Shown here: positions 53,867 to 57,085 of the stretch, piece after piece
Numbering within the stretch: position 1 is the stretch's first letter
Layout: each line of letters starts with the position of its first letter
NCBI RefSeq assembly: GCF_900103215.1
Contig: NZ_FNGV01000021.1
Span: 1-57,085, forward strand
Direction of reading: 5' to 3'
Length of the DNA: 57,085 nt
DNA from: Kriegella aquimaris
GTDB lineage: Bacteria; Bacteroidota; Bacteroidia; Flavobacteriales; Flavobacteriaceae
Notes under the pieces: model-generated
The model's input: the letters and a program-made list of their open reading frames with translations, nothing else
Database searches by the model: none
What the model was told of the DNA's origin: nothing
Position numbers and translations under genes: made by a program

Positions 53867-54301
53867 ATGGAGAAAATAGAACATATTGGTATTGCTGTAA
53901 AGAATTTGAAGACCTCGAACGCATTATTTGAAAAACTTTTAGGAACCCCAAGCTATAAAACCGAGGCGGTAGAATCGGAAGGTGTACGGACTTCCTTTTT
54001 CAAAATCGGTTCGAACAAAATAGAATTATTGGAGGCGATGGGTAAAGAAAGTGCCATCGGCAAGTTTGTTGAAAAAAGGGGTGAGGGCATTCACCATATC
54101 GCCTTTGAAGTAAGGGATATATGGGCCGAAATCAAGCGTCTTAAAAAAGAGGGATTCACGGTACTGAACGATGCTCCCAAGAAAGGTGCCGACAATAAGT
54201 GGGTAGTGTTTTTACACCCGAAAACAGTAAATGGCGTATTGGTAGAGTTGTGTCAAGATGTCGCTGTAAACCCCTATAAAGGCGATGAAAATGGTATTTA
54301 G
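53867..54301 (+). CDS. mce: Methylmalonyl-CoA epimerase
   Basis: A VOC-fold metal enzyme of 144 residues that interconverts (R)- and (S)-methylmalonyl-CoA, linking propionyl-CoA with succinyl-CoA. MEKIEHIGIAVKNLKTSNAL opens the first half with the metal His; KRGEGIHHIAFEVRDI gives the second His, and GVLVELCQD the Glu. Length is normal. It is divergent from rbfA and lies next to the tRNA that marks the end of the stable chromosome part. Confidence 0.93.
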   Translation: MEKIEHIGIAVKNLKTSNALFEKLLGTPSYKTEAVESEGVRTSFFKIGSNKIELLEAMGKESAIGKFVEKRGEGIHHIAFEVRDIWAEIKRLKKEGFTVLNDAPKKGADNKWVVFLHPKTVNGVLVELCQDVAVNPYKGDENGI

Positions 54302-54323
54302 AACAAAAGGTGCGTTAATAATT

Positions 54324-54353
54324 TTGTGTAATTGGGCTTAATGGTTAAATTTG
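54324..54353 (+). promoter_or_regulatory. Promoter of the CAT tRNA
   Basis: TTG at 54324-54326, 19 nt, then TAAATTTG at 54346-54353, the full Bacteroidota pattern. The tRNA begins at 54365. Confidence 0.7.
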
Positions 54354-54364
54354 CCCTCATTTTT

Positions 54365-54438
54365 GGTCCTATAGCTCAGTTGGTTAGAGCACCTGACTCA
54401 TAATCAGGTGGTCCCTGGTTCGAGCCCAGGTGGGACCA
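54365..54438 (+). tRNA. tRNA with CAT anticodon (elongator Met or Ile2)
   Basis: A 74-nt cloverleaf. The acceptor stem GGTCCTA (54365-54371) pairs with TGGGACC (54431-54437), one G:T pair. The T arm holds GGTTCGAGCCC. The anticodon loop CTCATAA, closed by CCTGA/TCAGG, gives anticodon CAT. It is not the initiator tRNA: base pair 1-72 is G:C, and the anticodon stem lacks three consecutive G:C pairs. Whether it is elongator Met or lysidine-modified Ile2 cannot be settled by eye. Its 3' end is the presumed insertion site of the element that follows. Confidence 0.92.
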
Positions 54439-54454
54439 CGTCAATAAAGACGGG

Positions 54455-54485
54455 GCTTCCGAGAAATCGGAAGCTTTTCTTTTTT
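54455..54485 (+). terminator. Terminator of the CAT tRNA
   Basis: A perfect 8-bp stem GCTTCCGA (54455-54462) and TCGGAAGC (54467-54474) closed by a GAAA tetraloop, then TTTTCTTTTTT. A strong intrinsic terminator. Confidence 0.85.
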
Positions 54486-54491
54486 GGAGCG

Positions 54492-54512
54492 GGTACAACA
54501 TAGGTACAACAT
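54492..54512 (+). repeat. Helically phased direct repeat GGTACAACAT
   Basis: Two exact 10-bp copies with an 11-bp period (54492-54501, 54503-54512), so they face the same side of the helix. A third copy with one mismatch (GGTACAAAAT) is at 56097-56106. Beside a tRNA these fit arm-type sites of a tyrosine integrase or excisionase; this role is inferred. Confidence 0.55.
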
Positions 54513-54760
54513 TTTCATATTTTTTCTTCACGGATTTTATTTTAGGGATTAGACCCCCTTTTGCGATTCTGCCGTTTGAAATTTTCCCATAAAAGATGAA
54601 AAATAAACGAAACTATTAAAAAGACCAAATGAGAGACTGAATGATATCTGCTGAAAATTTCTTTTTTTGCTTCTTAAAACAATAATTCCTTCTTGGTTAA
54701 ACCATTACCTTTTTTTGATTTCTTCTTTTGCCTATCTCATTTACGTCAACTAAAAAATAA

Positions 54761-55366
54761 TTAAATTTCTTTTTCAAATTCGATGAATAACAAATCTAAT
54801 TTACTTTTGTCATACTGACTGGCAAGGATATTTGTGGCCAGATCTTTATCTTTTTTGTGCAAATAGTCCTTAATAATAAGTAATGTTGGGAGGTCTACTT
54901 TGTTATTGGTTCTATAATCGTTAATTATTTTTTGCTTCAAATCCTTAATTAATAATTGGTATTTTAACCTTGATTCTGCAAAATCATTTTTTATTGCAGA
55001 CTCAAATTTCAACCTGTCTCTTTTTGATCTTAAAAGGAATTTGTAATAAAAACTAATTAAAACAATTAGTCCTATAAGCATTACTACAAAGCTGAGATAG
55101 GTAAGTAAACCTTTTTGTCTTTTTTTATTATAAACTTCGTTAGTTTCACTTAATAAACTATAAACTTCTTCTTGTGTAAAGCCAGAGAAGGTCGAGTCAA
55201 TTGCCATTTTGGACATTCTACTTGACAACAAATGCTCATAAAATTCAACAGAATCATTCTTCGTTAAATAAGGACTTTCGTAATAAAATATGAAATAGGA
55301 TACCGACATGGCTAATAAAGACCAAAAAGTAAAAATCCTAATAGAAAATTTATGTTTTGTTGGCAC
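54761..55366 (-). CDS. Two-TM membrane protein of unknown function
   Basis: A 201-residue inner-membrane protein that I do not recognise. TM1 is about residues 10-28 (FTFWSLLAMSVSYFIFYY); a ~55-residue outside loop follows (SPYLTKNDSVEFYEHLLSSR). TM2 is about 88-108 (LTYLSFVVMLIGLIVLISFY). The remaining ~90 residues are charged and helical, likely coiled coil in the cytosol (FAESRLKYQLLIKDLKQKII). The start is GTG, 5 nt after the stop of the LysM-like gene, so both are one operon. AT-rich codon use differs from the core genes to the left. Function unknown. Confidence 0.65.
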   Translation of the reverse strand: MPTKHKFSIRIFTFWSLLAMSVSYFIFYYESPYLTKNDSVEFYEHLLSSRMSKMAIDSTFSGFTQEEVYSLLSETNEVYNKKRQKGLLTYLSFVVMLIGLIVLISFYYKFLLRSKRDRLKFESAIKNDFAESRLKYQLLIKDLKQKIINDYRTNNKVDLPTLLIIKDYLHKKDKDLATNILASQYDKSKLDLLFIEFEKEI

Positions 55367-55371
55367 CTGAG

Positions 55372-55956
55372 CTATTTTTTGATTATCCTTTTTTTGATTG
55401 AATTATAAAATCCTTCAACTCCCCCTATGATGTCTCCTCTTGTATTATATACATAGTTTGCGAATAAGCCTATTATTATTGGAATCACTATAATGGAGAA
55501 CAAAAATTTTAAGGAAAATATACTTGAATCTGTATTTTCAGCAATAGAAATCAAATCATCGTTTATAAGTTTAAACTCTGCGCGAACGAGTTTGTTATTA
55601 AACTTTAATTCATTTGACAGATTAATTATCATCGTATCTTGTCTAAGCAAATGATGTTCTATATAGTCAAAGGAATTTATAATCGAGATTGAGTCATTTT
55701 TGTTTTTATATCCAGTTTTGAGGTATTTACGCAAATGTGCAGTGGAGAATGCCATACCCTGAAAAATGGAATCGGGATGTTCAGATATACCTTCTGTTAG
55801 TTTGCCAGACCATAATAATGGCCAGTATTTGCCATTGCCAGTCAAATCCGATGTAATTTTCCATAGGGTTGATTTGTTAGAAATATAAATTGTATCCTGA
55901 TTAATAGGGTAAAAACTTAAAAAAACTATCAGGTACTGTGTAATAACTAACTTCAT
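55372..55956 (-). CDS. LysM-like protein with C-terminal membrane anchor
   Basis: A 194-residue exported protein. A signal peptide (about 1-18, VITQYLIVFLSFYPIN) is followed by a region that resembles a LysM domain, seen as STLWKITSDLTGNGKYWPLL then the segment HPDSIFQGMAFST (residues ~25-75), matching LysM's TLW-I...GNG..WP....P..I..G order. Next is a charged region and a single TM segment (about 148-168, LFSIIVIPIIIGLFANYVY) near the C-terminus with a short basic tail. It could bind peptidoglycan while anchored in the inner membrane. It is the first gene of the two-gene unit. The LysM match is degenerate, so the domain call is moderate. Confidence 0.6.
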   Translation of the reverse strand: MKLVITQYLIVFLSFYPINQDTIYISNKSTLWKITSDLTGNGKYWPLLWSGKLTEGISEHPDSIFQGMAFSTAHLRKYLKTGYKNKNDSISIINSFDYIEHHLLRQDTMIINLSNELKFNNKLVRAEFKLINDDLISIAENTDSSIFSLKFLFSIIVIPIIIGLFANYVYNTRGDIIGGVEGFYNSIKKRIIKK

Positions 55957-56058
55957 AAATATTTAATAATTCGATCTTCCTCGCTTTCACAATAGATATT
56001 AAGAAGTATCCATCAGAGAAATATTGTTCATTAATGACAAATGGAGAACGTTATAATG

Positions 56059-56078
56059 AAAATCGTTTTAACGATTTT
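56059..56078. repeat. 20-bp palindrome
   Basis: AAAATCGTT (56059-56067), spacer TT, AACGATTTT (56070-56078), a perfect 9-bp inverted repeat. The two-base spacer is too small for an RNA hairpin loop, so a protein-binding operator is more likely. It lies upstream of the LysM-like gene start by about 100 bp. Confidence 0.55.
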
Positions 56079-56402
56079 GAAATTAAATAAAAATAAGGTA
56101 CAAAATATTTAATACTTGATTAAGAATTACTAAGGTTTTTATCTGGTAAGGTTTGTGCCGACACACGTCACAGTTCCTATAAATGTTCGAGTCTTGATTT
56201 GTGAACTATACCGTTAAACTAGCTTTTTTTTAGACTAAATCATACTGACCAAAAAATCAATAGTTCATTTATTTTCAATAAAGTACTTAGACCTCCTTCT
56301 ATGATATAAAACTTAACATTTATCAACGTTAAAATTCTCTTCTGTTTCCCCCTTTGTTTCTTTTGGCTTTATTTAAAAGTAAGAACAAATGATTCCTATG
56401 GA

Positions 56403-56511
56403 TTTATCCTAAAGAGGGGGCAAGCAACTTGCCAAGGCAAGGATAAAGACCGACCGGTATATAAAGGAATGGGTGGGTGGCAGCCGAACGAACCTAATCC
56501 TTTTTATCCTT
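56403..56511. repeat. Nested inverted repeats before the excisionase-like gene
   Basis: TTTATCC (56403-56409) and GGATAAA (56441-56447) enclose GGCAAG (56419-56424), CAA, CTTGCC (56428-56433). A further TTTATCCTT at 56503-56511 is the reverse complement of AAGGATAAA at 56439-56447. There are thus three TTTATCC sites in alternating orientation. The local base composition is richer in G+C than the DNA just before it. This suits an operator, oriT or excision site. Confidence 0.5.
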
Positions 56512-56703
56512 GGGCTGATTTTTTAATTCAATTGTTGCCCGACTTCCCATTTCACAATTCAACATTTGCACAATCCTAGATGATTTTAGTGTATTGCTGA
56601 AAATTCTTCAAAAAACATTCTTTTTTTTAGTTAAAGACTTCCTTGGATTTCTTTTGACGGTAGGCGCTCCTCTAATTTGGGCAAAACCCTAAAAAGAAAT
56701 ACC

Positions 56704-56997
56704 ATGAAAGAAAAGGAAAACGTAGTAGGGCTGCTCTCCGAGATTAAGGGACTGCTCGGCCACAACAAAAAAGTAATGAACGTTGAAGACCTTGTCGCTT
56801 ACACCGGGCTGTCCAAGAGCAAGATCTACAAACTGACGCATTTAAAACTCATCCCGATGGGGAACAATCCCCATATCCGCCAGAAATTCTTTGACAAGGA
56901 TACCATCGATGCCTGGCTGTTGGGGGAACCCGACCTCTCGGACGAAACCCTGGAACAGCGGTTCAACGAGCTGTTGATGAAAAATAGAAAGCACTAA
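56704..56997 (+). CDS. Excisionase-like helix-turn-helix protein
   Basis: A 97-residue DNA-binding protein. The HTH segment is VMNVEDLVAYTGLSKSKIYK, followed by LTHLKLIPMGNN and the conserved tail IRQKFFDKDTIDAWL, the pattern of excisionase/MerR-type HTH_17 proteins found near the start of Bacteroidota integrative elements. The frame is open from 56677, but the ATG at 56704 gives the natural start. It precedes, on the same strand, the start of a second element-type gene at 57031. G+C is higher than in the gap before it. Confidence 0.78.
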   Translation: MKEKENVVGLLSEIKGLLGHNKKVMNVEDLVAYTGLSKSKIYKLTHLKLIPMGNNPHIRQKFFDKDTIDAWLLGEPDLSDETLEQRFNELLMKNRKH

Positions 56998-57030
56998 ACT
57001 GGAGGCTCCCTTCATTCAAAAAATAGAATC

Positions 57031-57085
57031 ATGAAAGACACTCCCTATATCCGTGTGGGCACCGCCTACTATAAAATGGTGAAGG
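57031..57085 (+). CDS. Start of a primase/helicase-type mobile-element gene, 3' end missing
   Basis: Only 18 codons are in the window: MKDTPYIRVGTAYYKMVK. The opening I/V-R-V-G-T-x-Y-Y-K is, from memory, the start of primase-helicase-family proteins that commonly follow the excisionase gene in Bacteroidota integrative elements. It lies 33 nt after that gene on the same strand. The short length makes the call tentative. Confidence 0.45.
   Translation, partial: MKDTPYIRVGTAYYKMVK

Larger units (their letters stand above)
54439..54760. other. Junction between tRNA and presumed mobile element
   Basis: No gene in these 322 bases. They hold the tRNA terminator and, directly after it, a tandem repeat of GGTACAACAT (54492-54501 and 54503-54512). 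The rest is AT-rich with no clear structure. The convergent two-gene membrane unit ends at 54761. Confidence 0.5.
55957..56703. other. Intergenic control region of the presumed mobile element
   Basis: This 747-bp stretch has no supported gene. It contains a perfect palindrome at 56059-56078, a near copy of the GGTACAACAT repeat at 56097, and a G+C-richer block from about 56390 with nested inverted repeats (56403-56511). The excisionase-like gene begins at 56704. It may hold promoter, operator and transfer or excision sites. Confidence 0.45.

Noticed and set aside
54365-54438. CAT tRNA as initiator tRNA-fMet
   Set aside because: Initiator tRNAs have a mismatched 1-72 pair and three G:C pairs in the anticodon stem; this one has G1:C72 and CCTGA/TCAGG.
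1-57085. CRISPR array, insertion sequence or rRNA operon
   Set aside because: No regular 25-40 bp spaced repeats, no transposase frame and no rRNA sequence were seen.

Overview
The window looks like chromosomal DNA of a marine Flavobacteriaceae species (phylum Bacteroidota). Four things support this. It opens with a gliding/type IX secretion (T9SS) gene pair. Several promoters fit the Bacteroidota pattern (TTG, about 19-20 nt, TAnnTTTG). There are many secreted lipoproteins and carbohydrate-active enzymes. The housekeeping genes are of flavobacterial type. No database search was possible, so the genus is left open.

Region 1-5.5 kb holds the 3' part of a large SprB-repeat adhesin with a T9SS C-terminal domain, its PorP/SprF-type outer-membrane partner, folB and tRNA-Cys. 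Region 5.5-16 kb holds a LysE-family exporter, a GIN-domain protein, RNase R, an AT-rich repeat-bearing gap that resembles an origin, rpiB, an acetyltransferase, a small nuclease-fold candidate, an M28 peptidase lipoprotein, a C5-cytosine DNA methyltransferase with no obvious restriction partner, and an NlpC/P60 lipoprotein.

Region 16-30.6 kb is a sugar-processing neighbourhood. It contains a Gfo/Idh oxidoreductase with a PQQ/cytochrome c dehydrogenase, a fructosamine-kinase-like protein, a GH20 hexosaminidase, a DUF1080 lipoprotein, a PL38-like lyase, a cassette of parallel beta-helix protein, SMP-30 lactonase, SDR and VOC protein, and a purple-acid-phosphatase-like gene whose signal peptide is separated from the enzyme by an in-frame TAG. 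Region 31-43.5 kb holds rnpA with an S41 protease, a subtilase/M1 aminopeptidase pair, a metallo-beta-lactamase-fold hydrolase with a secreted unknown protein, and a USP/SulP operon divergent from a CPA-type antiporter with an RCK domain. Region 43.5-54.3 kb holds a DUF4038 glycoside hydrolase with a sugar isomerase, lepA, a beta-barrel receptor, dusB, a LolE-like permease, rbfA and methylmalonyl-CoA epimerase.

Region 54.36-57.09 kb changes character. After a CAT-anticodon tRNA and its terminator come a helically phased direct repeat, a two-gene membrane unit (a LysM-like protein and a two-TM protein), several palindromes, an excisionase-like HTH gene, and the first codons of a gene resembling primase/helicase genes of Bacteroidota mobile elements. 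I read this as the edge of an integrative element inserted at the tRNA. It is the part most likely to hold something undescribed.
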